Position numbers and translations under genes: made by a program. From HGM04593 sp045588345 (GTDB lineage: Bacteria; Bacteroidota; Bacteroidia; Bacteroidales; Bacteroidaceae), in NCBI GenBank assembly GCA_045588345.1, contig JAZNDZ010000136.1, positions 1 to 35,367 on the forward strand: a stretch of DNA of 35,367 bases, in the 5' to 3' direction. The notes beneath the pieces are model-generated. The model was not told the origin of the DNA. It ran no database searches and saw nothing but the letters and a program-made list of their open reading frames with translations. Within the stretch, counting starts at the first letter, position 1; each line of letters starts with the position of its first letter. This document shows, one piece after another, positions 23,147-32,082 of the stretch.

Positions 23147-24003
23147 TATGCAATCTCCAGGTTATGTCCGGTTAACAACATAAGAAGTATCGCACCTCCC
23201 AAAATTATCCTGTACCATCCAAAAGCCTTGAAGCCATATTTCGTTACAAAGTTTATGAAGAACTTTATGGCAAGCAATGCTACAATGAATGCTACAACGT
23301 TTCCTATAATAAGTGTGCCCATGTTGTTTGTAATGATTTCTATGCCATTTTCGGTAGTGAACAGCTTTAGCATTTTGAACATTGTTGCAGCAAACATGGT
23401 GGGCACGGCAAGGAAAAACGAGAACTCCGCAGCTTTCTTGCGTGTCAGTTTCTGTGCCATACCTCCTACTATGGTGGCCATTGAACGCGATACTCCCGGT
23501 ATCATTGAAATGCACTGGAACATGCCAATCCAGAATGCGCGTTTTTCGGTAAGTTCTGTCTTTTCGCTTCCCTTGTTGAATATCCTGTCGCAGAACAGCA
23601 TGAATATACCGCCAAGGATGAGTGTTACGGCTACAACAGAAACGCTTTCCAGCATAGCGTCAATCATGTCGCTGAACAGCAGGCCGAGAACGGCTGCCGG
23701 TATGAATGCCACGAGTAGTTTCCAATAGAAATCGTATTTGTGAAGGAAACGTTTGAGTGCCCCTGTTCCTTCGGGCGCGGGAGTGTCGTTGAGGTGGAAG
23801 AAACGTTTCCAGTAAAGGACTACCACGGACAGTATGGCTCCGAACTGTATGATGAATGTGAATGCCTTTACAAACTCGGTGCTCTCGACACCCAAAAGGT
23901 TCTGTGTTATAATCATGTGTCCTGTAGAAGATACAGGAAGGAACTCGGTAAGGCCTTCTACAATGGCAATGATTATGGTTTCGAGGATTGAAATGTCTGA
24001 CAT
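23146..24003 (-). CDS. uppP: Undecaprenyl-diphosphatase
   Basis: UppP (BacA) removes a phosphate from undecaprenyl diphosphate so that the lipid carrier can be reused in cell wall synthesis. The 285-residue integral membrane protein has the active-site segments EGLTEFLPVSSTGHM (residues 16-30) and PGVSRSMATI, with about eight hydrophobic helices. It fits between DUF3098 (12 bases upstream) and truB (one-base overlap). Undecaprenyl phosphate is related to the carrier used by the GT2 enzyme at 28221. Confidence 0.96.
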   Translation of the reverse strand: MSDISILETIIIAIVEGLTEFLPVSSTGHMIITQNLLGVESTEFVKAFTFIIQFGAILSVVVLYWKRFFHLNDTPAPEGTGALKRFLHKYDFYWKLLVAFIPAAVLGLLFSDMIDAMLESVSVVAVTLILGGIFMLFCDRIFNKGSEKTELTEKRAFWIGMFQCISMIPGVSRSMATIVGGMAQKLTRKKAAEFSFFLAVPTMFAATMFKMLKLFTTENGIEIITNNMGTLIIGNVVAFIVALLAIKFFINFVTKYGFKAFGWYRIILGGAILLMLLTGHNLEIA

Positions 24004-24015
24004 GGTTTTTGGGGA

Positions 24016-24258
24016 TTATTCGTTATTGTTCTTTTTGTCTTTTCCTTTGTACATTATTGAAATTATCATGAATACAAAGCCCAGGAAACATATTGTTGGT
24101 GCCAGTTTTACTCTTCTGAAACTGAAGATATCGGGCTCGAACATGGCTTCTGTGGAACTGGGGCCTGTCATCAGCACAAAACCGGCTATGATAGCAACAG
24201 CTCCGATGATGAGCAAGAGATAATTGATTTTGCCAAAAGCGAATTTAGATTTGTCCAT
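24016..24258 (-). CDS. DUF3098 membrane protein
   Basis: This is an 80-residue protein with two transmembrane helices (YLLLIIGAVAIIAGFVLM and APTICFLGFVFMIISIMY) and a lysine-rich tail. The FAFGKINY start and the FEPDIFSFRRVKLAP loop are typical of DUF3098, a family confined to Bacteroidota and placed next to ftsX and uppP. Function unknown; location suggests a role in the cell envelope or division. It lies 6 bases after ftsX. Confidence 0.93.
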   Translation of the reverse strand: MDKSKFAFGKINYLLLIIGAVAIIAGFVLMTGPSSTEAMFEPDIFSFRRVKLAPTICFLGFVFMIISIMYKGKDKKNNNE

Positions 24259-24264
24259 ATTGCG

Positions 24265-25125
24265 TTAAATAAAATATAAGTCATTGCTACGCATGCGCAA
24301 GAAACTGTTTACCGACAGGTATGCGCACAGGCTGCAGATTGTAAGTCCAAAAAGTATAACAGTTATTCCAACAATGGCCATGCTGCCAAACGGAAGATAC
24401 GACATCATGCCCGGGATGAAACCTTTCAGTAGCAGCAGGCCTGATACAAGCAACAGGTTTGCCATGATGCCCGAAAGCAGTCCAATCCACAGGTTGCTTG
24501 TTATGAACGGTTTGCGTATGAACCCCCATGTTGCTCCGGTCAGTTTCATGGTGTGAAGCAGGAATCTTTTTGAATATATTGAAATGCGCACCATATTGCT
24601 TATGAGTGACCATGAGATGATTGTAAGCAGAACAAGAAATACAATAGCGGTTGCCCCGGCTTTCCTGATGCTGTCATTGACCGAGTCCATAAGTTCCTTC
24701 TGGTAAAGGACCTCCTTCACGCTCTTGTTTCTCAGGAGCCCTTTCTCTATTGTGGCCAATGAGTCCCTGTTTGCATATTCGGGCCATATTGTAATCTCAA
24801 GTTCAGCTTCGTATGGGTTGTACCCGAGCTGCTCCAAGGGGTCAATGCCCAATTCCTTCTTTTGCTCCTCAAGGGCCTGTTCCCGCGATATGTATTCTAT
24901 GGTTTGTACATAGTTCTTTTTCTCCAGGCTCTTTTTTACTTTGAGAATCTTGGCCTCGTCGGCGTTGTTGCTCATTATTACCGATATGCCCAGATTGTTC
25001 TGTATGTCCTCTGAAATCTCCTGTCCGGCAACAAACAGTGTTCCTACAATGCCTAAAAGCAACAATACCAATGTGGTACTGATGTATACACTTATTGTCT
25101 GTACTGTCAATATCGGCTTGCTCAT
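24265..25125 (-). CDS. ftsX: Cell division protein FtsX (permease-like)
   Basis: FtsX is the membrane half of the FtsEX complex, which activates peptidoglycan hydrolases at division. The 286-residue protein has one N-terminal helix (VYISTTLVLLLLGIVGTLFV), a periplasmic domain of about 120 residues and three C-terminal helices, including MVRISIYSKRFLLHTMKLTGA, the conserved coupling segment. ftsE is not in this window, which is usual for this operon in Bacteroidota. It overlaps the methyltransferase gene by four bases and is followed closely by DUF3098. Confidence 0.93.
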   Translation of the reverse strand: MSKPILTVQTISVYISTTLVLLLLGIVGTLFVAGQEISEDIQNNLGISVIMSNNADEAKILKVKKSLEKKNYVQTIEYISREQALEEQKKELGIDPLEQLGYNPYEAELEITIWPEYANRDSLATIEKGLLRNKSVKEVLYQKELMDSVNDSIRKAGATAIVFLVLLTIISWSLISNMVRISIYSKRFLLHTMKLTGATWGFIRKPFITSNLWIGLLSGIMANLLLVSGLLLLKGFIPGMMSYLPFGSMAIVGITVILFGLTICSLCAYLSVNSFLRMRSNDLYFI

Positions 25126-26021
25126 CTCTTTTTCCTGAATACGTATATAATGGAACTGCTGGCCTCACGGCGGGTACCTGTAGCCAACCATCCCCTGAAT
25201 CCTGTCCAGAGTCCCTTTATGCCCGGCAATGATGCATCTTTGTAACGTTCGCTCAGCATTGATATGTAGAATCCGTCAAAAGGCATAGTGTACTGTCTTT
25301 CGAGTATGAATCCGTGCTTTTCTCCCCAACGCATTATAGTGCTTGGGGTGAAGTGCCATAAATGTCGCGGTACATCATACGCGGCCCAATGCTCTTTGTA
25401 CTTCCCGGCATCGTAGGATTTGCTGTTTGGCAACGCAATGACAGCAATGCCGGTATCGTCTATAATGCGGTAGAGTTCATCCCAGAATTTGTCAAGTTCC
25501 TGTATGTGTTCCATTACATGCCACAGGGTTACAACGTCAAATTCCTTGTCCTTGATATTTGAAAGGTGTTCCGGCGGGAACACTTCAAGGCCGAACTCGC
25601 GTTGCGCAAACTCTCTTGCCTGGGGGCTTTTTTCAATTGCTGTTACCTTCCACCCGGCTTTTTTCATGCCATGCGCAAAATATCCGGTTCCTGCGCCATA
25701 GTCAAGCAAATTGCCGCTTTTAAGCAATGTGAGTTTGCCTATAAGGTCTGTTTTCCTGCGTAGCATGATTGAGCGCACGAGGTGATAAACCTTGTTGAAA
25801 AGGCCTTTTTTTGTATCGCTGTGCGAGATGTATGCCTGCGATTCGTAGTAACGCCCTATCTCGTTTTCATCGGGAACATTCTGGGTAAATGCAAAACCGC
25901 ATCCGGCACATTCGTAGATGTCGAATTCCTCGCCTGTTGCAAACTGGTCCTTGCATGTGAAGCGCTTCCTTATATTGCTTCCTTTGCAAAATGGGCAGTT
26001 GGTATGGGTGAGTGTGTTCAT
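25122..26021 (-). CDS. Class I SAM-dependent methyltransferase with zinc ribbon
   Basis: This 299-residue protein begins with a zinc ribbon (C9-x2-C12 and C38-x2-C41), then a methyltransferase fold with motif I LLDYGAGTGYFAHGM and the acidic end of strand 2 in VTAIEKS. VVTLWHVMEHI, typical of this family, and DVPRHLWHFTP follow. Family and substrate are unknown, but members commonly precede ftsX in Bacteroidota. It is the first gene of the seven-gene leftward operon (methyltransferase, ftsX, DUF3098, uppP, truB, queA, folK). Confidence 0.88.
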   Translation of the reverse strand: MNTLTHTNCPFCKGSNIRKRFTCKDQFATGEEFDIYECAGCGFAFTQNVPDENEIGRYYESQAYISHSDTKKGLFNKVYHLVRSIMLRRKTDLIGKLTLLKSGNLLDYGAGTGYFAHGMKKAGWKVTAIEKSPQAREFAQREFGLEVFPPEHLSNIKDKEFDVVTLWHVMEHIQELDKFWDELYRIIDDTGIAVIALPNSKSYDAGKYKEHWAAYDVPRHLWHFTPSTIMRWGEKHGFILERQYTMPFDGFYISMLSERYKDASLPGIKGLWTGFRGWLATGTRREASSSIIYVFRKKR

Positions 26022-26075
26022 TGTCTTGTAAGGCTCTTTTCTTCGTTACAGGGCACAATAACCCTAATTATTACG

Positions 26076-26083
26076 CAAAAATA
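26076..26083 (-). promoter_or_regulatory. Promoter -7 element of the ftsX-folK operon
   Basis: TATTTTTG on the minus strand (26083-26076) matches TAnnTTTG and lies 55 bases before the methyltransferase start. No clear -33 element is found. Confidence 0.5.
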
Positions 26084-26189
26084 ATTCATTTAAGGCGATT
26101 TTGCTCATTTTTCTCCGATTTTTACATCGCGGACATGTAAAAATTGTATTTTTTAACATTTCCTTAACCGTATATTGTCCCCGATTGAT

Positions 26190-26197
26190 TACATTTG
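26190..26197 (+). promoter_or_regulatory. Promoter -7 element of the pspC pair
   Basis: TACATTTG (26190-26197) matches TAnnTTTG and precedes the first PspC ATG by 35 bases. The -33 element is not obvious. Confidence 0.55.
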
Positions 26198-26232
26198 TAA
26201 AATATTTATTACAGTTTTAAAGAAATAAAGTT

Positions 26233-26418
26233 ATGGCAAGAATGGTTCGTGCAGTTGAGGATAGAAAACTCCTTGGTGTTTGTGCAAGTGTTTCCCAGTT
26301 CTTCGGATGGGAGGTAAAGAAGGTGCGTATAGCAGCTATTGTTGCTGCACTCTTCATGTTTGGTGTTCCCATTATTATGGCTTATTGTCTCACATGGTTT
26401 GTAATGCCCGAGGAGTGA
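26233..26418 (+). CDS. PspC domain protein (first of two)
   Basis: This is a 61-residue protein made of one PspC domain: RAVEDRKLLGVCASVSQFFG followed by a hydrophobic helix (IAAIVAALFMFGVPIIMAYC) and the ending WFVMPEE. PspC proteins act at the inner membrane in the phage-shock-type envelope stress response; in Bacteroidota such short stand-alone copies are common and not well characterised. It is followed one base later by a second copy. Confidence 0.9.
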   Translation: MARMVRAVEDRKLLGVCASVSQFFGWEVKKVRIAAIVAALFMFGVPIIMAYCLTWFVMPEE

Positions 26419-26419
26419 T

Positions 26420-26650
26420 ATGGCAAAATTGGTTCGTTCAAATAAAAGAATGATAGCCGGTGTGTGTGCCGGTGTTGCCGAGAAACTTGGCTGGAGTGTC
26501 GAGCTGGTGCGCATGCTGTGGGTTGTGCTTGCCTTTGCGGGGCTTGGCAGCCCTGTGGTCTTTTATGCAGTCCTGTGGATTGTGATGCCTGCGGCTGCGC
26601 ATGAAAAGAAGGATTACAGCGAGAGAATGAAAGAGCGTCTTGGCAAGTGA
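26420..26650 (+). CDS. PspC domain protein (second of two)
   Basis: This 76-residue protein has the same organisation: KLVRSNKRMIAGVCAGVAEK, a membrane segment (LWVVLAFAGLGSPVVFYAVL), WIVMPA and then a charged C-terminal tail (HEKKDYSERMKERLGK) absent from the first copy. ATG 26420 starts one base after the previous stop, so they form a dicistron. It ends 24 bases before a perfect palindromic terminator. Probably a tandem duplication. Confidence 0.9.
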   Translation: MAKLVRSNKRMIAGVCAGVAEKLGWSVELVRMLWVVLAFAGLGSPVVFYAVLWIVMPAAAHEKKDYSERMKERLGK

Positions 26651-26674
26651 CAGGCTGTTTAATATTATCAAATG

Positions 26675-26720
26675 CAAAGAAAAAGAGAGCATGGCGGCCG
26701 CCATGCTCTCTTTTTCTTTG
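26675..26720. terminator. 46-bp perfect palindrome, bidirectional terminator
   Basis: Two exact 23-base complementary arms meet at GCGG/CCGC; the outer parts are CAAAGAAAAAG and CTTTTTCTTTG. On both strands this gives a GC-rich stem running into a T-rich tail. It separates the rightward pspC pair from leftward miaB, whose stop is immediately adjacent at 26721. Confidence 0.9.
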
Positions 26721-28046
26721 TCAATCTACTATCTCGCCTAACAGTGTTGCTGCTGTGGCGCTGTTTATCTTTACTTTAACAAAATCCCCGACCTTGTATC
26801 CCTTGCGGTCGAATACCGCAGTGCGGTTCTGTTCGGTGCGTCCGAAGAACTGTTCGCGCGAGCGCTTGGATATGCCCTCAATGAGCACCTCGTATGTGTG
26901 TCCGATGCACTTTTGGTTGTTGGCGGCAGAGCACTCCTGTTGCAGTGCAATTATCTCGTTCAGGCGGCGCACCTTCTCGCTGTCCTCAATATCGTCCTTC
27001 ATGTGCTTGCTCGCAAATGTGCCGGGGCGTTCTGAATATTTGAACATGAATGCGGCATCGTATGAGCAGTATCTCATGAGCGAGAGTGTTTCGCGGTGGT
27101 CCTCCTCAGTCTCGCCGCAGAAACCGGCAATGATGTCTGTGGAAAGTCCGCAGTCGGGAACAATGCGGCGTATTGCCTCAATGCGGTCAAGATACCACTC
27201 GCGAGTGTATTTGCGGTTCATGGCCTTGAGCATGGTGTTGCTGCCGCTCTGTACGGGTAGGTGTATACTCTTGCATACATTCGGCTCCTCGGCGATGACG
27301 TGCAGCGTGTCATCGCTCATATCCTTGGGGTGGGATGTGGTGAAACGTATTCTGGTTTGCGGTGCATGTCTTGCCACGCGGCGCAACAGTTGCGGGAATG
27401 TGACGGTTTCTCCATCTTCTCCCTCAAAGCGGTATGAGTTCACGTTCTGTCCCAACAGTATAATTTCTTTGAAACCTTTTGATACAAGGTCGTCAACCTC
27501 ATTAAGGATGCTCTGTATGTCACGGCTTCTTTCTCTTCCGCGTGTGTAAGGTACCACGCAATAGTGGCAGAAGTTGTTGCAGCCGCGCATGATGGATATG
27601 TAGCCCGAAACGTTGCCGCTGCATATTCGCATGGGGATAATGTCGCGGTAGGTCTCTGTTGTCGACAATTCTATGTTCATGGCTGCGTGCCCCATTTCGG
27701 CCTCGGCTATCAACTCTGGCAACGACAGATATGTGTCGGGGCCTGCAACAATGTTTACTCTGTAACTCTTTATGAGTTCTTCTTTCACACGTTCGGCCAT
27801 ACAACCGACAACACCGACGAGGGTTTCTTTGCCTCGACGCATGGCATTGAGTTGGTCAAGTCTTCCGTATATTTTCTGTTCGGCATTGTCGCGAATTGAA
27901 CATGTGTTCAGGAGAATCAGGTCGGCCTCCTTGATGTCGTCGCACACTGTATATCCGGAAACTTTGAGTATGGAACCTATCACTTCGCTGTCGGCGACAT
28001 TCATCTGGCACCCGTATGTCTCTATGAATAGTTTTTTGTCTTCCAC
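26721..28046 (-). CDS. miaB: tRNA-2-methylthio-N6-dimethylallyladenosine synthase
   Basis: MiaB adds the methylthio group to i6A37 of tRNAs that read codons starting with U. The 441-residue protein has the N-terminal iron-sulfur cysteines C13, C49 and C82, the radical SAM motif CNNFCHYC with C156, C160 and C163, and a C-terminal TRAM-like domain (EVLIEGISKRS, then GDFVKVKI). Length is typical. The gene runs leftward and ends at the shared palindromic terminator. Confidence 0.97.
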   Translation of the reverse strand: MEDKKLFIETYGCQMNVADSEVIGSILKVSGYTVCDDIKEADLILLNTCSIRDNAEQKIYGRLDQLNAMRRGKETLVGVVGCMAERVKEELIKSYRVNIVAGPDTYLSLPELIAEAEMGHAAMNIELSTTETYRDIIPMRICSGNVSGYISIMRGCNNFCHYCVVPYTRGRERSRDIQSILNEVDDLVSKGFKEIILLGQNVNSYRFEGEDGETVTFPQLLRRVARHAPQTRIRFTTSHPKDMSDDTLHVIAEEPNVCKSIHLPVQSGSNTMLKAMNRKYTREWYLDRIEAIRRIVPDCGLSTDIIAGFCGETEEDHRETLSLMRYCSYDAAFMFKYSERPGTFASKHMKDDIEDSEKVRRLNEIIALQQECSAANNQKCIGHTYEVLIEGISKRSREQFFGRTEQNRTAVFDRKGYKVGDFVKVKINSATAATLLGEIVD

Positions 28047-28151
28047 TTTTATGCAATTTGTAAATTCTGTGCGAATATAAGCAAAAACAGCCGAAATGTA
28101 AAGGCTATCTGTCTTTAAAACAAGAATGTTATATTTTATTTAATAATATAA

Positions 28152-28183
28152 TTTGATATTATTTCAAAAATCCTTTACCTTTG
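28152..28183 (+). promoter_or_regulatory. Promoter of the GT2-folE operon
   Basis: TTTG (28152-28155), a 20-base spacer and TACCTTTG (28176-28183) match the phylum consensus at both elements. The ATG at 28221 follows at a normal distance. This is the cleanest promoter in the window. Confidence 0.85.
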
Positions 28184-28220
28184 TATCTTGTAGAAAAACG
28201 GCCGGAAGGCATTGGACAAT

Positions 28221-28958
28221 ATGAGCGATACAGTTATTATTATTCCCACATATAACGAGAAGGAGAATATTGAGCGCATGATACGCACCCTTCTTGCTCT
28301 TGAGCACAAGTTCGATGTGCTGGTGGTAGATGATGGCTCTCCCGACGGCACGGCCGGTCTGGTCAAGGGCATGATAGAGCGTTACCCAGGTAGGGTACAC
28401 ATTATTGAACGTTCAGGGAAGTTAGGCTTGGGTACGGCGTATATTACAGGTTTCAAATGGGCTTTGGAGCGCGATTATGAATATATATTCGAGATGGATG
28501 CCGATTTCTCGCACGACCCGAATGATGTGCCACGTCTTTATGAAGCATGTGCCGATTGGGGATATGACCTCTCTATCGGTAGCCGTTATGTTACCGGCGT
28601 AAATGTTGTCAACTGGCCAATGGGGCGTGTGCTCATGTCTTATTTCGCTTCGAAATATGTGCGCTTCATAACCCGATTGCCGGTGCACGACACAACAGCG
28701 GGCTTCAACTGTTACCGTCGCAAGGTTCTTGAGACCATGGAACTCGATAAAATCCGTTTCAAAGGTTATGCTTTCCAGATTGAGATGAAGTTTACGGCCC
28801 ACATGTGTGGTTTCAAGATTTGTGAGGTGCCTGTAATTTTTGTCAACCGTGTGCTCGGTACGTCAAAAATGAGTGGCGGAATATTCAGCGAGGCTCTTTT
28901 TGGGGTAGTGAAATTGAAGGTGGGCAGCTGGTTCCGCAAATATCCTAAAGCAAAATAA
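28221..28958 (+). CDS. Polyprenol-phosphate mannosyltransferase-like glycosyltransferase (GT2)
   Basis: This 245-residue enzyme of the dolichol-phosphate mannose synthase type transfers a sugar from a nucleotide donor to a polyprenyl phosphate. Features: IIIPTYNEKENI at the N-terminus, VVDDGSPDGTAG, the metal-binding DxD in EMDADFSHD, and GSRYVTGVNVVNWP followed by the RFKGYAFQIEMKF segment typical of the family. The C-terminus has no long hydrophobic helices, so it is probably peripheral. ATG 28221 is chosen over a TTG at 28212. It is the first gene of the rightward operon. Confidence 0.92.
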   Translation: MSDTVIIIPTYNEKENIERMIRTLLALEHKFDVLVVDDGSPDGTAGLVKGMIERYPGRVHIIERSGKLGLGTAYITGFKWALERDYEYIFEMDADFSHDPNDVPRLYEACADWGYDLSIGSRYVTGVNVVNWPMGRVLMSYFASKYVRFITRLPVHDTTAGFNCYRRKVLETMELDKIRFKGYAFQIEMKFTAHMCGFKICEVPVIFVNRVLGTSKMSGGIFSEALFGVVKLKVGSWFRKYPKAK

Positions 28959-28973
28959 TAAAGTAATATACCG

Positions 28974-29522
28974 ATGACAAACAATACAAACGAACAGTTC
29001 GAGAGGGTACTTGCTGTTTGCCGTGACCTTTTCAGCAAGAAATTGTACGATTACGGTGCTTCGTGGCGAATAATGCGTCCCGAATCATTGACCGACCAGA
29101 TATTCATAAAGGCAAAGCGTATACGCACTCTTGAGACTGGTGCCGAGAATATGGTAGGCGAGGGTATAAACTCGGAACTCATCGGCATTGTGAACTATGG
29201 CATAATATCTCTTGTGCAACTCGATTTGGGTTATGCCGACAACTGTGACATAACTCCCGATGAGGCAATGGAACTATATGACAAGAAGGCGCATGAGGCT
29301 CTTGAACTCATGAAGAAGAAGAATCACGACTACAATGAGGCTTGGAGGGGAATGCGTACAACTTCGTATACAGACCTTATACTCACCAAAATATGGCGAA
29401 CAAAGCAAATAGAGGAATTGAAGGGTGAGACAAAAGTGTCGGAGGGCATTGATGCCAATTATATGGACATGATAAACTATGCCGTATTCGGTCTTATAAA
29501 GAATGGAGTGGACAAACAATAA
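28974..29522 (+). CDS. DUF1599 protein
   Basis: This is a 182-residue cytoplasmic protein with two related halves: RVLAVCRDLFSKKLYDYGAS with WRIMRPESLTDQIFIKAKRI in the first, and EALELMKKKNHDYNEAWRGM with SYTDLILTKIWRTKQIEEL in the second, each matching the DUF1599 unit. The family is common in Bacteroidota and is encoded beside the DoxX-like gene and tpiA, with unknown function. It overlaps the next gene by 20 bases. Confidence 0.92.
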   Translation: MTNNTNEQFERVLAVCRDLFSKKLYDYGASWRIMRPESLTDQIFIKAKRIRTLETGAENMVGEGINSELIGIVNYGIISLVQLDLGYADNCDITPDEAMELYDKKAHEALELMKKKNHDYNEAWRGMRTTSYTDLILTKIWRTKQIEELKGETKVSEGIDANYMDMINYAVFGLIKNGVDKQ

Positions 29523-30831
29523 ATATTTTACTGTCATTGCCAACGTGTGCCGTTTCATACTCTCGTTGGTTCTTGTTCTCTCCGGTTTTGTGAAGGCTGT
29601 AGACCCGGTGGGCTCTATGTATAAACTCAGGGAGTATGTGCAGGCATTTTCTATTGATGGTCTTACCGATGACTGGCTTCTCTTTATTGCCATCATGCAG
29701 GCTGTCCTTGAGTTCATGCTCGGTATTTGTCTGCTCATGGGTGTATATCGCAAGGTGGTGGCATTTGCGGCTCCACTTGTCACGCTGTTCTTTACTGTGC
29801 TGACAATGGTCATATACTTTACCGGTAACATTCAGGATTGCGGCTGTTTTGGCGATGCCATAGCAATGACAAACGGCGAGACGCTGGCAAAGAATATCTT
29901 CCTTTTGGCGTTGTCTTTGGCTGTAATGTTGGGACGTAGGCGTTTTGTGTACAATATCAGTTCAAAAAGCCGTTGGATGGTTACGCTGTTTGCTTTGGCA
30001 TACATTGCTTTGGCCGAGACTTTGAGCCTATCGCATCTGCCGGTAGTTGATTTTAGTTCCTATCCGGTGGGCATGAATTTGCGTGAGGCTACAAAAGGTA
30101 CTCCCGATGAGTATCGTGTCATGTATATATATGAACTGAACGGTGATACATGCGAATTTGCTCAAGATGAGCAGCCTGACAGCGCATGGACATGTGTGGG
30201 CAGCCGTTACGAGGTTGTTAAAGAGGGTATAAAGCCTGAGGTTGCTGATTTTTCTATCGTTGATTGGGAGTGGGACTGTGATATTTCGGATAAGATTATC
30301 TCTGACTCAGGATATGTTTGTCTTGTAGCCATTGAACTTGTAGAGACTGCATCGGTGAGCCGAGTGGACAAGATTAATGACCTTTATGACCATTGCCTTG
30401 AGAAAAACATAGCATTTTATGTGGCAACGGCATCAGATGATGATAATATTGAACTGTGGCGTAAGCGTACCGGTGCCGAATATCCGATGTATTGGATGGA
30501 TGAGGCTGTGATAAGGAATATGATACGTTCCAATCCGGGTGTGCTGTTGCTGAAAGACGGTATAATAGTAGGCAAATGGAATGTAGCCGACATGCCGGCA
30601 GTAGAGGAACTTGCCGATTCGCCGGCAAGGATGCCAGATAAGTTCCGTACTCATGTCGATTGGATGCGTGGCTGGCAGTTCTGGATGATTTTGCTTGTGG
30701 CACCTTTGCTTTTTATTGTAGTGGTAGATGTTATAGTGTGCCGTGTGTCAAAGAAAAAATCGGCTGAGGAGGCTGTAAAAGAGAGTGCTTCTGCAAAGGA
30801 TGCTAAAACCGCTGAACAAAAAGAAAAATAG
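29503..30831 (+). CDS. DoxX/MauE-like membrane protein
   Basis: This 442-residue protein has four N-terminal transmembrane helices (about residues 15-150) carrying SGFVKAVDPVGSMYKLREYV and the cysteine pair in NIQDCGCFGDAIAMTNGETL, a signature of MauE/DoxX-type proteins. A fifth hydrophobic segment (WMVTLFALAYIALAE) precedes a region of about 230 residues with a thioredoxin-like part (YDHCLEKNIAFYVATASDDD, then GVLLLKDGIIVGKW). A sixth helix (FWMILLVAPLLFIVVVDVIV) and a basic/acidic tail end the protein. Role inferred as thiol redox or envelope; substrate unknown. Start ATG 29503 lies inside the DUF1599 gene. Confidence 0.88.
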   Translation: MEWTNNKYFTVIANVCRFILSLVLVLSGFVKAVDPVGSMYKLREYVQAFSIDGLTDDWLLFIAIMQAVLEFMLGICLLMGVYRKVVAFAAPLVTLFFTVLTMVIYFTGNIQDCGCFGDAIAMTNGETLAKNIFLLALSLAVMLGRRRFVYNISSKSRWMVTLFALAYIALAETLSLSHLPVVDFSSYPVGMNLREATKGTPDEYRVMYIYELNGDTCEFAQDEQPDSAWTCVGSRYEVVKEGIKPEVADFSIVDWEWDCDISDKIISDSGYVCLVAIELVETASVSRVDKINDLYDHCLEKNIAFYVATASDDDNIELWRKRTGAEYPMYWMDEAVIRNMIRSNPGVLLLKDGIIVGKWNVADMPAVEELADSPARMPDKFRTHVDWMRGWQFWMILLVAPLLFIVVVDVIVCRVSKKKSAEEAVKESASAKDAKTAEQKEK

Positions 30832-30874
30832 AAAGATAAATAACACATTTTATAACCATTAAATTTATAAGAAA

Positions 30875-31633
30875 ATGAGAAAGAACATTGTTGCCGGTAA
30901 CTGGAAGATGAACATGAACCTCCAGGAAGGTATTGCTTTGGCAAAGGAACTTAACGAGGCGCTTGCAGCAGACAAGCCTAATTGCGATGTAGTAATCTGT
31001 ACTCCATTCATTCACCTTGCATCTGTTACTCCTCTTGTTGACGAGGCTGTAATCGGCGTTGGTGCCGAGAACTGCGCCGATAAGGTTTCCGGTGCATACA
31101 CAGGTGAAGTATCTGCGTCTATGGTAGCTTCAACAGGTGCAAAGTACGTTATCCTTGGTCACTCAGAGCGTCGTGCATACTATGGCGAGACTCCTGAGAT
31201 TCTCAAGGAGAAGGTGCAGCTTGCTCTTGCTAATGGCCTGACTCCAATTTTCTGTATCGGCGAGGTGCTTGAGGAGCGTAACCAGGGCATTCAGAATCAG
31301 GTAGTATTTGACCAGTTGGCCGGTTCATTGTACGACTTGTCAGCAGAGGATTTCTCTAAGATTATCCTTGCATACGAGCCGGTATGGGCTATCGGTACAG
31401 GTCTTACAGCAACACCTGAGCAGGCTGAGGAAATTCACGCTTACATCCGCTCAACTATCGCCGAGAAGTACGGCAATGAGGTTGCTGAGAACACATCTAT
31501 TCTTTATGGTGGCAGCTGCAAGCCAAGCAACGCAAAGGAACTATTCGCTAATCCTAATGTTGATGGCGGTCTTATTGGCGGTGCGGCTCTTAAGGTTGCC
31601 GATTTCAAGGGTATCATCGATGCGTTCAAGTAA
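30875..31633 (+). CDS. tpiA: Triosephosphate isomerase
   Basis: TpiA interconverts dihydroxyacetone phosphate and glyceraldehyde 3-phosphate. The 252-residue protein has NWKMN (N9, K11), the catalytic histidine in YVILGHSERR, the catalytic glutamate in AYEPVWAIGTG, and YGGSCKPSNAKEL and GLIGGAAL at the C-terminus. Length is standard. Codon use looks biased towards favoured codons (many -C and -T endings), fitting high expression. It lies 43 bases after the DoxX-like gene and 3 bases before the SPOR gene. Confidence 0.98.
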   Translation: MRKNIVAGNWKMNMNLQEGIALAKELNEALAADKPNCDVVICTPFIHLASVTPLVDEAVIGVGAENCADKVSGAYTGEVSASMVASTGAKYVILGHSERRAYYGETPEILKEKVQLALANGLTPIFCIGEVLEERNQGIQNQVVFDQLAGSLYDLSAEDFSKIILAYEPVWAIGTGLTATPEQAEEIHAYIRSTIAEKYGNEVAENTSILYGGSCKPSNAKELFANPNVDGGLIGGAALKVADFKGIIDAFK

Positions 31634-31636
31634 TTT

Positions 31637-32071
31637 ATGAAGCGTATCCTATTCGTAATCTCATTATTGTTCTGCGCACAGTTTGTTGTTGCGCAGAACA
31701 ATATTGTTGAAGAAATTCAAGCCTCTTTCGGCCCCAAGGTCAGGATAAACCAGCCGGATGGGCTTATTGAACTCATGGGCAAAATGGTTTCCGCCGATGA
31801 CAGGCCTCAGGTCGAGGGTTATCGTGTCATGGTCTATTCGGGAAACAATTCGGCCCAGGCAAGAGAAGAGGCTAACAGAATGGCGCAGTTCATGCGTGAC
31901 AATTTTCCCGGCGCGCAGGTGTATGTGCTCTTTGAGGCTCCCGTCAGAGTGTGCCTGTATGGTGATTACCGTACACGCGAAGAGGCTGAAGCCGTAATGT
32001 ACAAACTTAAAGGAACCCGTAAATTCCGTGAGATTTCTGTCAGGAAATGTATGATTAACCTGCCTTATTAA
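31637..32071 (+). CDS. SPOR domain protein, exported
   Basis: This 144-residue protein has a signal peptide (LFVISLLFCAQFVVAQ, residues about 5-20) and a SPOR domain at the C-terminus: GYRVMVYSGNNSAQAREEAN, then AQVYVLFEAPVRVCLYGDYR and EEAEAVMYKL. SPOR domains bind denuded peptidoglycan at division sites, so the protein is probably periplasmic. It has only three bases between it and tpiA, and is in the same operon as folE. Confidence 0.9.
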   Translation: MKRILFVISLLFCAQFVVAQNNIVEEIQASFGPKVRINQPDGLIELMGKMVSADDRPQVEGYRVMVYSGNNSAQAREEANRMAQFMRDNFPGAQVYVLFEAPVRVCLYGDYRTREEAEAVMYKLKGTRKFREISVRKCMINLPY

Positions 32072-32082
32072 TAGTGAAACCA

